Source: Ailurus styani
Lineage: Eukaryota > Chordata > Mammalia > Carnivora > Ailuridae
DNA: 64,000 nucleotides
Assembly (NCBI GenBank): GCA_002007465.1
Contig: LNAC01000031.1
Coordinates: forward strand, 6,009,157-6,073,156
Direction of reading: 5' to 3'
Part shown: positions 11,385 through 25,288 of the stretch, piece by piece
Position numbering within the stretch: position 1 is the stretch's first letter
Layout of the letters: each line of letters starts with the position of its first letter
Translations under genes and position numbers: made by a program
The notes under the pieces: generated by a model
What the model saw: only the letters and a program-made list of their open reading frames with translations
Told to the model about the DNA's origin: nothing
Databases searched by the model: none

Positions 11385-12421
11385 GTAAGTGCAATTTCTT
11401 TTATATTTTTTGGCATTTTATAGCTCTGTTTTATTATGCATTATAAATTATTTTATCCTGTCTCTTCAGAAGTACATTCTAAACATAATTTTGTCTTTAA
11501 ATTGTTTTTTATTTGTAATGAAAGATTATTCTTCATTATTTTACAGTTAGAATGAAAAACTAAGTGGTATTTTATTTAGATAATGTCTTTGAAATGAATA
11601 TTTTTTATTCTAAATTTGTTATTATTTGAAATATCACTTAAATTATCAAACACTGATCAATATTATTTAAAATACTTATAAAAATATCAAGATTGCTTTT
11701 GTAAACCTTTGCATACCTAATTTAGTTAAGTTAGAAACTGAAGGATATCTACCTGAAATTAATTTCTTAGTCTTTAAAAGAAGAGTTTTAAAAGAGTTAG
11801 AATAACTCACTGTTTGTCATTTCTTTAAAAACTCTAGAACTCAGAAATAAAATGCTTTAACCATTAGATAAAGACCTGTAAAATGGTAAATTGAAATATT
11901 TACTGAATTGCTTTATTTTTACTTGAATTCTACCTTTCTAGAAACTGTTATTTTTAAATTGTATTCAAGGTTTTCTTTCCTGTAATAGTGAAATTGGGTT
12001 TTTTGTTTTTGTTCTTGTTTTTTTTTTGACCTAGCATTGTTAGGCTACTTTTTTTTTTTTTTTTGGACTGTCTCATTCTTAGGTTCTGCAGCGAACAGCC
12101 AAATTTTGCAAAGTATAGGTTTCTTTCAAATATGAATAGAGAGTTTCTGCAGAAAAAAAGTGTTGTAAAAAAGATTTCATATAAGAACTTAAAGTTATTT
12201 AGGAATGTATATGTACGTGTATGCTTTATAAGAGCTACATTATTACTTTTTTCTAATTACAGTGGGAGAGGAATTGCTTGATACATTGATGATTTCAAAG
12301 GTCAAAGATAAGTTCCCTGCTCTTTTACCTCTGAAATTATAAAATTAAGGCCCACCCTAGTTCTTAGAGAATATTTTTTAGATAATTTTTGAGGCCCTTA
12401 AAATGCTTCAAGTTGAATTTC

Positions 12422-12490
12422 TTTTTTTTTTTTTTATTCTTTATTCTTTGCCCCAGGGGTACAGGTCTGTGAATCATCAGGCTTACATCT
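12422..12490 (-). mobile_element. Severely 5'-truncated L1 insertion (69 bp) with perfect 15-bp TSD
   Basis: A T-rich tail followed by TTTGCCCCAGGGGTACAGGT and GTGAATCATCAGGCTTACAT is the reverse complement of the carnivore L1 3' terminus, also seen at 25652-25697 in sense. The duplication TTCAAGTTGAATTTC is perfect at 12407-12421 and 12491-12505. Confidence 0.92.
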
Positions 12491-12784
12491 TTCAAGTTGA
12501 ATTTCCTAAGTTAATTGTGTATTTTTTTCAGTGTTCATGAATATGCAAAGAACACAAGACATTACTTTTGATTGGTTGAAAATTTCAACAGTGCAGTTTT
12601 AGTAGAATATAAGTACAATTTAGTAGAATTTAAAATAAATTGAAGTTTAGGTTGAAGTAATGCACATAAAATACTGTATTTAAGCATTTATATTTCTGGT
12701 TATGAATAGTGAAATGAACTTTCTCTCTGACACATTAGATTGTGGTTTTAAGAGATCCTATCATTGATTAAGAACACTATATGT

Positions 12785-12988
12785 GGGGCGCCTGGGTGGC
12801 TCAGTGGGTTAATGCCTCTGCTTTCGGCTCAGGTCATGATCTCAGGGTCCTGGGATCGAGGCCCGCATCGGGCTCCCTGCTCAGCGGGGAGCCTGCTTCC
12901 CCCTCTCTCTCTCTGCCTGCCTCTCTGCCTCCTTGTGATCTCTCTCCCTCTGTGAAATAAATAAATAAAATCTTTAAAAAAAAAAAAA
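12785..12988 (+). mobile_element. CAN-SINE, sense, 17-bp TSD
   Basis: The full-length near-consensus element begins GGGGCGCCTGGGTGGCTCAG and ends in a pure A tail. The duplication AAGAACACTATATGTGG is perfect at 12770-12786 and 12989-13005. It is one of the youngest insertions here; the 63-residue frame at 12764-12955 is SINE. Confidence 0.97.
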
Positions 12989-14799
12989 AAGAACACTATA
13001 TGTGGAATGTGATCACAATTCTGTGTATATTTGAAAATACAATTTAGTAAAGAAAGTCATGTGTTTGTATATATGAGGGCTTGGTGAAATACTGTATATA
13101 ATTTTATTGTTGCTGCTACTAGATCAAGTAAGCCTTTCCTATTCTAGGATATTTTATTGTTATGTAAGATTTTTCAAGGTGAAAGAGTATGGTAAGTCAT
13201 GCCAAACATCTATGAACAATCTGCTGATATCCCAAACAGGAGGGAGGAAATTTGTCGGTAACTTTAGACTAGTCACGCATTTTGTTCTCATAAGTAGAAG
13301 TGTAGTGTTTGGAAACTAACAGCAGTTCATTACCTTGACTGTTTCCTGCTTTTCTCAAAAACAGAATTCATGATTTAAAAAAAAAAAAATCAGTTGATTT
13401 CTTAGTACTCTAGTATTTAGTGTGTTTAGTGTTTATGTGTTGTATACTTAAAGTTTTAACTGAAATACTTTTTTCTCTTTATAAAAAACTGAATATGACC
13501 TTTGTGGTAAATTTCTACATGGTGAATATTTTAAAATGGGTATATGTTTTCAATCTAGATAAGGTGATTTGTTACTTTGGCTTTACCTTTTCATGGTGTT
13601 TCTCTGGCAGTTCTTCAAAAGCTACTGTGTGTTTATGTGTGGTGAGAGGCCACTGGTGGGAAAGGGGTGGTATTCTAGGAAGCAGGAAGAGGAAGACTAA
13701 TTGGGAGGAGAAAAGCTGTCTCATCCTTACCTTTAATCAGATTAGCTCTATTTTTATGTGGTGGACTTTGTTTTAAAATTGTATTTAATGAAATGTTTCC
13801 AAAGTTTAGAAAAGACTGGGAGCATTACCCATTTTTTGTGATCTCTCTGTTTTTGATATCACAACTGATGTAAATCCTGATATTTCTCAGGATAGACAAT
13901 ATGATCTCTATTCAGTCTTGTTAATAGTATGTCTGCTATGGCAACTGTCCCTTGAGCTCACCCACTCTCACTAATAAACTTTCCTACTTTCACAGCTCAA
14001 AAACAAAAATCTATATCTCTTGCAGATTTTTAGGAAAAGATTAAAGGTTCTAATATTGGATTCATAGCATTATAAGGTTAAAACTTTTTCCCATCAGTGG
14101 AACCCTGCCTCTGAGCGGATTGTTCTTGTAAAAAGTAGGTTTGAATCTATGCAGCCACTACGGTTGAAGCTGGGGTGAGAATTGGAGCAACTTCTACAAT
14201 GACCCCTGAGATTTCCTCCCCAAACCCTAGGGCTTCATAGCTAACAATCTGAAAATTAAAGATATTCCAGTCCTTGCATTTTAGACACTTTAGACCTTTA
14301 TTATAAAAAATGTATTAAGATTTCATGTTGAAGAAATAGTACATATCAGATACATCCCCACAGTACTTTTGAGGTTGCCATAGCTCATATTTTTAGTGTT
14401 TAACAGTCTTCATTGCATAATACATTACTTGGAGTTGGAAACAGTGTATCATATAGCCAAGTACTGATTATTCAGTGTTTGTGCAGTTTGAGAGTTACTC
14501 ATACTTGTTTCTTCTTTGATCTTTTCTCATGTGTGTATCTCTTTAGGCATTTCAGTTGGTCTCTGTAAAATGGGCAAGGAAAGAAAAGTCATTACACTAC
14601 TTAAGTCATTTAATTACTCTTCGCAGGTGTAGAGCAAGGGTGCACAATTTAAGGAGTCGGTCAGTCTCAGGGTCATGCAGTATTTGTAGGACCCTGAGAG
14701 TGAGTACCTCCTTAAATTCTGCATCCTAGGCACCTTTTCTGATCTCTTCCTGTCCAGGCTTTGATTGACTGAGATGTACTGTCAAAAATTTTATGGAGA

Positions 14800-15003
14800 G
14801 TAGTTTGGGAGCCACTGGTCTATACAGTCAAATTTTTCCATGCATCAGAATCACTTGGAGAAAATGTTGAAACACAAATTGCCTTGTCCCAAAACCAGAT
14901 TTTGATGCAGAAAGGTCTGGTTGTAACCTGAGAATTTACATTTCTAAGACTCTTCCAGGTGATGTTTATGCTCTTAATCTGGGTACCACACTAGAACCTC
15001 TGG
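14800..15003 (+). mobile_element. MER5A-type hAT-Charlie DNA transposon remnant
   Basis: TTGGGAGCCACTGGTCTATA, GCATCAGAATCACTTGGAG, GAGAATTTACATTTCTAA and CCAGGTGATGTTTATGCTC match the MER5A consensus in order over about 200 bp, ending in ACCACACTAGAACCTCTGG. It is non-autonomous and has no coding capacity. Confidence 0.78.
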
Positions 15004-16129
15004 TGTAGGTAACACTCTTTGGATTGGTTGAGAGTTTACTTATTATACTTCTCAGGCTCTAGGTGTCATGGATAAGGTATAATTTGATGGCAATTATACT
15101 TAGTATGACAGTAAGAAGTACTAGGAAATGTTTTATAATAAAATTAGTGGAGAAGGAAAGTTTAAGTTACAAAGAATACTTTCAAAATACTGTATAAATG
15201 GTTCATACTCAAAATGATAAAATTTATTGATTTTAATAATTTTGTAAGAAGTCTGATTACTTCACTAAGCCCACCCACATTTTTACTAAATTCTCATAGC
15301 TGTATTATTTAGAAGAATATGATGTTTCCATAATTACTTACCTTGAGTATAACTTTCATATTGTTATATCTAAGTTTTTAAAAATTATACAATTTTTATC
15401 AATGTAATTGATACAGTTTGGGTTCTATAACATGGTGGACTGAGCTAATTAATATGCATTTCTCCCTTCCACAAACACACATGTAAGAATAGCGGGTAAG
15501 TATGGGAATCTCAATGAATATTAATATAAAAATGGACTTTTGACTGATGAAACTTCTGGGGTACTGTATGGAAGCAAACACAAAATTGCCAGTAGCAACA
15601 CTTACCAACCCAGGGTAAATCCCTAATGAAGATTAATTTCTAGTCAGAAACTAAAAATTATACGAGGAAATGATTCATCACAAGGAAGAGTCAGGTGAGG
15701 CAACTAACTATCACACACAGTTGAAGAGAGAATTGGTAAATTAAAACCTGGAGTTGAAGAGTATAGTATACAGAATATAGCAGAGAATCTAAGAAAAAAA
15801 ATTGATAGATAAAGTCATGAAGAACATGACTTTTAATCATAAGAATTTCAAAAATTGATAGGTAAAAAGTCAAGAATAGAATAGAACCTAATATTTTTGC
15901 AGATGTTTCAGAAAAACAATAGGAAAAAAGGGGAGAAGAAGGAATATATTAATTTCTGACAGTAAAGACATAGATGTTGAAGTATGGCATAACTTTAGCA
16001 AGACAAATGGAAAGAAATCTACACTTAAAATGTATTAAAATAAAACTGCAGAACATCAGATGATACATGCATGTAATCTGAAAGTCAAGTAAAATCAAAA
16101 GGCATATATCAAAATAGTGATTATCCTTT

Positions 16130-17800
16130 GCTAATCCTTCCTCACTTACTCTGTTTCCTAGATATAATCACTCAGTACTTTTTGGTGTTACTTGTGTGCT
16201 CTCTATCCATATTCTTAAATTATAATACTGTCTCTTGATTTATCAGTCACTCTCTGTTACGGTAGACAAGAATCTCCTATCATTACAGTTTCTGGATTAA
16301 ATCAGCAATCAAGCTTTACAATATTACTACTACTATAAATTTTTCATGGCTGACCCAGGTAGGACCTATGATTACTCTTCATTTTTGCTGAAGTTTGTTT
16401 TCATAGATTTCTATTTTTTTCTATTTTCTTTGCAATAGTTGTTAATTCAGATTTTGATTTATCTCTCAGTAGTGTTTTTAAAGGGTCAAACTTACCAGAG
16501 CATCTCATAATTTCCTGTTTTTCTCTGGAGAACTCTCTTTTGGAACCCTGTGGACTTTGCTCCAATCTTAACTGGTCACTTTCTAAGCCTGCCTATCTAC
16601 CTGTCTGTTTTCCTGGGACTTCCCTTAGATGGTATCCTTATGTTTGAATTCCTGTTTCCTGGATCTAATGAACCCAGCTTTTTGGATATATGCCCTCATT
16701 TTGTTGGAGCCATCAAAAAGTGAATACAAGATAAGATTTTAAAACCTTTGTTTCTGAAAAAATGCCTTTATTTTACTTGCTTCCTTTATTTTGATAATTC
16801 AAGTAGGCATAGAATGCCAAGTTGAAAATCATTTTCATTCTCAAGTTTGAGGGCTTTGTTTCATTGTCTTTTAGCTTCCAGTGTTTTAACTGAAAAGTCT
16901 GGTACCATTCTGATCTCGAATCCATTTTTTTCCCTCTGTGGAAGCTTCTTTTCCTTTTGCCTGTTTTCAAGAAATTAGTCTTAATACTTTTAAGGAATTT
17001 CCTATGCCTTGTTGCTTTTATCTGTTTGCTTTTTTTTTCATTGTGCTGGGCACTTGGTGATTCCTTTCTATCTGTAGTAAACTCATGATTCTCAATTCTT
17101 AGAAAATTTTTTGTATTGTTTCTTGTTCATTTTAATCTTTTCTTTTTCTAGAATTCATATCTTGGTTTTGGAGTTGTGCATTGAGCCTGTAAGTGTTTTC
17201 TCTAATTGCCTGTACTTTTTTTTTTTTTTTAAAGATTTTATTTATTGATTTGAGAGAGAGAGAGACAGCGAGAAAGGGAACACAAGCAGGGGGAGTGGGA
17301 GAAGAATCAGTCTTCCTGCCGAGCAGGGAGCCCGACGCAACGTGACATGGGCTCAATCCCAGGACTCTGGGATCATGACCTGAGCCGAAGGCAGCCGCTT
17401 AACAACTGAGCCACCCAGGCGCCCCATTGCCTGTACTTTCTTATTTCCAATCTATTTCTGCGCTAGTTTTCTTCTAGTAGGTTACCTACTTTATCTTTTA
17501 ACCCTCCTGTAGAATTTTTAAAGTTCTTCTATCATCTTTTGGAATGGAATTCTCTTTTGCATCATTTGGCAGACTTTCACATAGTACACTTGATTTGAGC
17601 TCTGTGTCTCTCTCCTCCCCTCCTGTGGTCTTTTGTCCTAGTCCTTCTCTAGATAAGTTTCTCAAAAGGAAACATCTTTGATCTCTTATAGGGCTAGCTG
17701 TATAATGTGAGAATATGACTTGCTTTCAGGGTTTGGGGTTTCTTTTTTTAAGGAATGGGATAATTGCACCTTAGGTGAACTTAAAAGTAATGCCTCTGGT
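16130..17800 (-). mobile_element. Ancient LINE (probably L1-type) relic, antisense, split by a SINE
   Basis: AATGCCTTTATTTTACTTGC, CATTGTCTTTTAGCTTCCAG, TTGTGCTGGGCACTTGGTG and ATTCTTAGAAAATTTTTTGT resemble a long ancient mammalian LINE in antisense. The similarity resumes after the SINE at 17219-17425. Extent is approximate, and the family was judged from memory only. Confidence 0.5.
17219..17425 (-). mobile_element. CAN-SINE, antisense, 14-bp TSD
   Basis: It runs from the T-rich tail and AAAGATTTTATTTATTGATT to CCACCCAGGCGCCCC. The duplication ATTGCCTGTACTTT is perfect at 17205-17218 and 17426-17439. Confidence 0.96.
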
Positions 17801-19054
17801 TTTAGTCTCAAGCCCTACCCCTACTTTCCAAGATAACTGGCATCCCAGTTTCTGAGTTTTTCTGAAATTCTCTGGATGAGTTGGCTTTCTTCTAGTCGTT
17901 ATATCCCTATGGGCACTTAAGTTTTTTTTTTCCCCTATAGTACCAATCCAGTTCTATCAATTTACAGTCTTACAAAAATGTATCAATGTCTGTGTCCTCT
18001 TTTCTCTTCACTTTCATTTGTTTTGTCCCAATGGTTAATACCACCCTTCTTTACTCAGTAATTTGAGTAATAATTTTTTAACTAAAATTTTAGTGTGATT
18101 TGTGGAAGGAATGGAGATAATCAAAAGAATTCAGTATTGCATTTTAATTACATGTTTTTAATCTGGTTATTTCAGTGATAGTCACTTTACAATGCATAGC
18201 TTTTTAAAATAAATAACATTAAAGCAGTTTCCTGTATATCAAAATTGTGTGTAAATCATAGAGGATGACATCCTTATGTAGCAGTATTCATCACACTAGA
18301 ATATTTTAGAATTTTCTTTTAAAAATCCCATTGGGAGGCAACTAAATTAAAGAATACATAAACTGTTCCTTGACTGATATAAATTACAGACTTCAAAAGT
18401 TGATTTAGAGCTTTCTAGTTTTTAAATTTGTTTGCTTTCCTTTTAATAGCTATACTTAACTTTTCTATTCTGATGATTCCTCTTTCCTTAATGCATTTGG
18501 GATTCCCCCCCCTTTTTTGACAGGCATATTTTGTAAAGCTGAATGATTACAGTATTAGGATTTTTTTCGACAAATATGCATTCTAAATGGTTGTCTAAAA
18601 TAGGGTGTGGTTTCTTGTTGTTTTTTCTCAGTAATTCAAGTAATAAAATTTTGGTAACACCTTCTTAGCTCCTGCCTTCAATTCCTAGTCTTCCAACTAA
18701 GTATTTCAAGGTCTTACTATTTCAGGATAAGTATTTACAAAGTTGGTGACATGGAAATTTTAAGAGGATTCTAGTGGGTGTTGTTGGTTAGTAGATGGTA
18801 GTAAGAAGTACCGTATCAGTTTAGGTCATAGTTTTATTTTGGGATATATGGAACATTGCCATCTAGCAGCTTTTGGGATATTACTTAGTATTTATATAGT
18901 ACAAGCAGAATATAGTTTAGCAGGAGATGTATGCTTAAGGTCTCAGAAACCTCCAAAACATAAAAATTGTTTGGAGTTTTTAAGTATATCTTTGTTTGAG
19001 TGATTTATAGACTTTGATGCTTTTTTTTTTTGGTAGTAATTCAAAGATTTGTGG

Positions 19055-19610
19055 ATTTAAGAAATGCTCATTAAAATAAGGTATCATTTTTTAACATATA
19101 AGATTGGCAGATAAATTGGTAATAAGTTGTATGATAATACCAAGTTTGAATATTGTTGGAAATGTAATTTGAAGCAATCTTTTTAGTGGCAGTTTAGTTA
19201 TATCGCCCCAAATTAAATGTGCTTATTAACCTTTAACCCTAAGTTCCATTTGTAGTAATTTACACTAGAGCAAAAGACAAGGTATACAAACAAGCATGCT
19301 CATCAAAACAGTTTGTAATAACACAGAAACTTCTAATCACCTAAATATCCACCAGTAGGGGACTATTTGATTAAATAATAGTATATTCATATCATTAAAA
19401 ATTATGTAGCTATTAAGAAGAATGAGTTGTATGTATATGTATGTTCATTCATATAGGATGATGTCTAAGAGTTATCAGATGAAAACACGAGAGTGAGATC
19501 ATTTGTTCAAAAGTAGTTTACATGTATGCACATACACCTCCATACGTACATGGGAATACATGGATGTTCCTGGAAATTTATGCAAGAAACCATGAACTTT
19601 TTTTCTTTTA
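19055..19610 (+). mobile_element. Ancient L1M fragment, sense
   Basis: Decayed L1 ORF2-end and 3' sequence is seen in order: ATTAAAATAAGGTATCATTT, AGATTGGCAGATAAATTGGT, TAATCACCTAAATATCCACC and ATGTAGCTATTAAGAAGAAT. There is no open frame of use. Confidence 0.65.
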
Positions 19611-19638
19611 CTTTTATTTCTTCAGTTTTTCTATTTAA

Positions 19639-19641
<3 letters not shown>

Positions 19642-19686
<45 letters not shown>
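19642..19686. repeat. (TC)n dinucleotide microsatellite, 45 bp
   Basis: An uninterrupted TC run occurs just after the L1M fragment. It makes a Leu-Ser dipeptide run in the frame at 19526-19714, which is therefore not a real protein. Confidence 0.98.
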
Positions 19687-19689
<3 letters not shown>

Positions 19690-22460
19690 TTATTTTGAGC
19701 AGGTGTTACTTTAATAACTAAAAAGATAATTTAATTAAAAATTTTTAAAAAGTAGTCATGAAGTATACTATATTATAGTTATTCACTTAACTATTTCTAA
19801 AAGAGCTTAAATTTTAGATTATAAAACTACAAGCAACTTATTTAAAAATGGTTGATTTTTGTCCCCTTAAAGACTGGCTAAATTTAGACCACTAAAATTT
19901 ACATTTCAAACTTAAAAAAAAAAATAACTGCTAATTCTTTTTTCCTGTTTGAAATACAGACTACTAAATTATAGGTTGAAACCAAGAGCACTAATTCCAA
20001 ATTTTAAAAGTAAACTTTGAGAGAAACCATATATTAATCAAAGAAAATATAAGTTGTTATATTACAGACTTCATAAAAGATTGTTCAAGAATTCCAGAAA
20101 AGGTTAAAAAAGCTTAGCACATTACTGAACTGACAAGGTATATGAGGCCACACTAGCCCCCATGCCAGCAAAAGAAAACAATGGAATGACAGCTCTAGCG
20201 TTTGGAGAGAGGTTGTTAATGACAGCTTATTCCTTTATGATTTCAACTCTTGACAGAAGACAGGTCTGCTTGTTGCATCATGGCAGATATATCATTACCT
20301 TCTGGCCCTGTCATGACTGAATTGGGGAAAAAAAAAAAACAACAAAACCAACATCCAGTTTTGAAAATCCAATTACCATCTGGAATTTTGGTCACTATTT
20401 CTGAGCTAGATGTGAAAAAGCCATTCTGTGGTAGCTCTTTACATCTGTGTTGTTCTCTAGTACTGAAAACTGATTAACTAATTAAGCAGATACTGAAGCT
20501 TTTTCTGTAGTCAAAGTAGTGAGCGAAGTATAACATCGTAGAGCATCTTGATATTCTCACATTGGCCCAAGAAAATTAATCCTTAATAACTGTTTTCTAC
20601 CTATATTTATACCTGACATCAGGTAACTTTGAGCTTTTCACTAAATGCAAGAGAAAAATACTGGGTTTTGAACCAATTAAGTATCACTTTTACATGAAAA
20701 AATATTGGCCAAAATTATAATTTGGTTATTAGTTAATCTTTCTGTTTCTCAATTACATGCACATTTGAATTCTGTTGTGTGGTTTTTTGTTTTTGTTTTG
20801 TTTTGTTTTTCTCTCCCTTGGCTACCTAAGAAGTGACTCTGGAGACAGAAAGAGAGGGTATGGGTTTTGAAATTATGTCAAAAGCCTTGGGGTTTGTATA
20901 TGATCAGAATTTTAATGGAGGTTGAGGTGAGTTTAAATGCATAGAAGGCAAACATAAAAAACTTGTTTAATTTCTGTCATGTTGTTCTTTTTTTGAGTCA
21001 CTCTGATGTCTTTTTCAAGTCTGCTTCACTCTTGAGCTTTGTGTTAACTATATCCACGATCTGTGTTTTCCCCTCTTTTTATTCTGTTATAACTGCTGAT
21101 CCCTTTTCTGTGGTTCTTCCTTTAATATCAGCTGAAGCAGTTTGAATTGCTGAATCAAAGCTGTTTGGGGAGTGAGAGAGTGTGTAAGATTGTAGCAGGG
21201 TGAGATTCTCTGGGTAGAAGGTAACACCTCCTGCAGTTATAATCAATGCTCTGGACACTTTCAAAGATAGGAGAAGCCATGACTTGCTCCGGGGTTAAAC
21301 TTTTAAAAGAACTTCCCTAGAGAAAAATGTCATCAATAAAGTGAAATAATTAGTTGACAATTCTTGAGTAGCCTAGGTTTAACAAGAAAAGATTAAAGAT
21401 AGGTCAGCTTTGCATTTTTAACTGTACTTCTGGTTTCTTTTAGGTTTCAGCTTTATACTTTTATTTCTCTTAAACATGATTTTTAAAAACGTAATTACTT
21501 CCATATATTAGTTGAGCCCTGAGTTACTTTAATTTGAGAAGACCTAAAATGAAAAGAATATCTGCCTTTAGTAATAGGAAATGGTCTACACTTTCACTTG
21601 AAATAATTGAGATAGTAAATTATGGAAGTTAGGTTGTTTATGAAAGTGTAGTTTATACTGGTAAAGTCACCAAGCTTTAAATTAAATGCATTATATTTAC
21701 ATAATCAGTAATGTTAATCAAGTGAATTTAAGGATAAATAATTATTAATTTCCAGAGGAGTTGTTCAGTAGCTTCTGATGCTTCTGATACTCTTTGGTAA
21801 TGATTTTACTTAGCTATTTACATGATGTAAATAAAAGTCATATTTTAAAATGTTATTTCCTAGATAAATTGTCTATTTCTATGTATGATACTAGAAATTC
21901 TGACTAATGCCTAATTATGACTTAAAGATTTAATATGAAAAAGATATGCTGTTACTTATTTTTATTTACAATATAACTTTTTAAAATTAAGATTGGATTT
22001 CAGCAGTAATTCTGTATAGTAATAAGCCAGTATTTTAATTCTTTTTTACAGAGAATATAGAGTTTGTTTTCCATAAACAAATAAAACAAATCACTACTTA
22101 AAATTTAGAGTGATATGTTATAAAAATTAAATGGACTACTTTGACATACTTTATATATTTAGAATCATGTACTTTTATATTTTAAAATAAACTCTTATCA
22201 GTTTACTCCAAATATGAATAACTGATTAGTTATCCTATTACTGTCAAGTATGCTTTCAGATATCAACAATCTCAGAATCTATGTTGTTGTTTGTGTTTAT
22301 AATCATTATTGTAAAGGAGATGGTACCTTGTTTGTGAAACGTGTATACAAGAATGAATATGCCTCTCGAAGCTTGAAGGCTGTAGAAGGTGTCCCGTAGT
22401 ATTAATTTTAAAAAGCACAAGTAGTAGAGTATTAATAAAAAGTAATAAAAAACACACATC

Positions 22461-22660
22461 GGGGCGCCTGGGTAGCTGTTGGTTGAGCTGCCGACTCTTG
22501 ATTTTGGTTCAGGTGATCTCTGGGTCCTGGGATCTAGTTCCTCATGGGGCTCTATAGTCAGCAGGAAGTCTGCTTGAGAATTCTCTTTCCCTCTGCCTGC
22601 CCCCTCTCCCAAGGTTGCACTCACTCTCTCTAAAATAAACGGATTAATCCTAAGAAAAAA
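22461..22660 (+). mobile_element. Older CAN-SINE subfamily member, sense
   Basis: The head GGGGCGCCTGGGTAGCTGTT is followed by GGTTGAGCTGCCGACTCTTG, the GTTGAGC/CGACTCTTGATT form typical of an older SINEC lineage. The tail AAATAAACGGATTAATCC is mutated and no duplication is obvious. Minus-strand frames here (22256-22699) are SINE shadow. Confidence 0.93.
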
Positions 22661-23984
22661 ATGGATACTCTTTGAGGTATGAGATGTACGTGTAAGCATA
22701 TATGTTTTTCTTTTCTGGTGTACCTTGAATACAGGATGCTTAATAATAACTTACTTTAATAAGTATCAATTTATTTCTTTATTATTAAAAGTAGATATGT
22801 TTTGAAACACATCCATGATTATACCACATACACAAACACACATGCCTACATACCTACAAGTATCTGTGTATGTTAAAATTCCAGATTGCTAATGCAGTAG
22901 TATCTTTTTTTAAATAAACTATTATTTGAAAGACTTGTCAATTATGTTGGGAAATGAGTACTTGCTTACTTACTTATTTATATCATGAGTTGTATATTTG
23001 AATAAGATTATCTTCTCTAACGAAAATAGGTCTTGAAAATTATTTAAGAGAACATTTATCCAGACAAACATATGCCGAGAATATTTCTAAACTTTTTAAG
23101 GAAAGTTTAATGTGCTTCTCAGTTTGCATTTTCTGACAGTAAGAAAATACCTTAATAATTGAGCTTTTCATGCACATTTACTTAGTATTGTAATGATTTG
23201 AAAACATCCTGCCCTTTTGAACAGTTTGTGTTGTTTGTGATCGAAAACTTGAAGAAGTTAAACACTTCTATCAGAACAAACTTAAACTCTGGGTAATGGT
23301 CTTTTTCTCCAGAAATTAACAAATTATAACATCAAAGCCTGTATAGAAAGGTAGGTAATAGGTCATTTGCCGCTGCAGGGATTTTATCTTCCTCCAGGAT
23401 GCAGTCGTTTTGGTTTCTCTCACTTTCTGCCTGTGGCATTGTATGGTAAAATTCAGACATCCTATTCCCTTCCAAGGAATCTCAGGGGTGGAGGCCAGCT
23501 TATACAAAATTAATAAATGGTGTAGCTTTTTCATTGTCGCCCATTCAAGGCAATTTGCAGTGTTCACTTCAGAGAAAAAAATTGGGTTGTGTAGAAAGCG
23601 CTTAAAACAATAAATTAACAAGTTTAAAGCCATGAGTCCATTGTAGAAGATATGTATTTTGAGGTATCAGTACTATGTAAACAATTAAAAATACTGACCT
23701 AGTAATTTCTTAAGACTCCTCCTTTTAGTTTTTGGTCTAATAAAATGATAAAAACTGATCTTGAAAATGAAAAACAAGTGTAATGAAGCATTTAGAAGAA
23801 AGCCACATCATTATCTCATCCTGAGCTTCTACAACTCAGTTGGTGAATGTACAGAGGTGAGACAGTTAAGACTCCTAGATACTATAGCTTTGGGAAATAT
23901 CGTATTATGTATGTTGTTTAGGATATGTTGCACCATGCTGTAACTTTAACAACTTGCCTAATAATAGCAGTCCTATTTTCTGAA

Positions 23985-24060
23985 ATTTTATGGGTGTACT
24001 TGTTACTTACTCAATGAACTGCAAGCTCATTGAGGACAGGACATACATTTTCACCATTAT
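23985..24060 (+). mobile_element. Possible L2 3' fragment, sense
   Basis: GAACTGCAAGCTCATTGAGG followed by ACAGGACATACATTTTCACC resembles the L2 3' UTR phrase around a GAGCTCCTTGAGGGCAGGGA-like core. It abuts a MIR. Confidence 0.4.
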
Positions 24061-24062
24061 CT

Positions 24063-24290
24063 GGCAGTATGGTTTAGTGGATAAGAACATAGGCCTCGGT
24101 ATTAAACATTCCTAGTTACCAGTTTTAGCTTTGTAACTTAATAGTGTGTGGCTTGGTCAACTGTTTCAGATTGTTTAGTCTTGGTTTACTAATCCATAAA
24201 GTAATAACAGTAGTACCAAACTCATAGAATTATCCTGAAGATTAAATGACAAAATGTATGAAGAGCATTTACCACTATATATGATGCTGG
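24063..24290 (+). mobile_element. MIR SINE, sense
   Basis: TATGGTTTAGTGGATAAGAA (box-A-like head) is followed by a diverged MIR core and GAAGATTAAATGACAAAATG. It is close to full length. Confidence 0.75.
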
Positions 24291-25093
24291 TTTTTTTTCA
24301 TGGATGGAGGGATAAAGGAATTCCATTACAAAAGAGAAAAATGTGATGGCTTATTGGCAGGCACCATTCTTTATGTTAAATCTATTAAAAGAAATCTGTG
24401 TGATTTCAGCTCTCCCATTCTTAAATAGGAACGATGCGTACAAGCTCTTGATATAACAGCTGCCTCATGATGAGTACTTAATAAACATTAATAGTAATGA
24501 TGGTGGAGGTGGTAGTTAGTGTTTAGTTTTGTTTTGGTTTATTTTCTCCATTTTTGTCCCTAAATCCTGCCACTCTCTAACCTATTCCTATAACAGTATG
24601 ACTGGGTTTCTGCTGGCATCTAGTTGTTTTGGCAGTTATTTTTTCTGGATGCATATTATCCAACTATTCTAAGGACCCAGCGGACATGGAATTAAGTTGG
24701 TATTGGCAGTGTCCTGGAGGTGTAGGTAGACTTATATTATTATTCCCCAGGGGTAACTACACCTAGCAAGTAGAAACATAAAGCATCCTGAAAATGATTT
24801 TGTTTTGAAAACTCAAAAGTTGTCAATGGCAAAAATTGTGTTCTAACCTTCCTACCATGTGAAACCCATCTATCAGTCCTCCAATTCATCTATAGATCTA
24901 TCAAGTATTTATTGAGGATCAGGCACTGTTCTAAGTTTAGGGAGATACAGTAGTGAATAAAACATAGTACTTGCCCTCAAGATATTGTGGTTTAATGGAG
25001 GATACAAGCAAATTCAGTACAGTACCAAGTATGACCCAAAACTGTAAGCATAGGGTACCATGGGTTAGCATATTGAAGGCATCTCTCTCTCTC

Positions 25094-25288
25094 TTTTTTT
25101 TAAGATTTTTTTTTTTTATTTGAGAGAGAGACGGAGATAGAGCATGATTGGGGGAGGAGGCAGAGAAAGAGGGAGAAGCAGACTCCCCCACTGAGCAGGG
25201 AGCCCAGCACAAGGCTCAATCCCAGGACCCTGAGATCAGGACCTGAGCTGAAAGCAGATGCTTGACTGACAGAGCCACCCAGGCACCC
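25094..25288 (-). mobile_element. CAN-SINE, antisense, within L2
   Basis: TTTTTTTTAAGATTTTTTTT leads into GAGAGAGAGACGG-type sequence and ends GCCACCCAGGCACCC. Only a short CATCTCT-like duplication remains. Minus-strand frames at 24937-25501 are built on it. Confidence 0.93.

Noticed and set aside
18850..18875. Third CTCF-like phrase (GCCATCTAGCAG)
   Set aside because: It has at least two or three core mismatches, so it is weaker than the two sites listed.
22256..22699. 147-residue minus-strand open frame
   Set aside because: It is antisense to a SINE plus AT-rich flanks.
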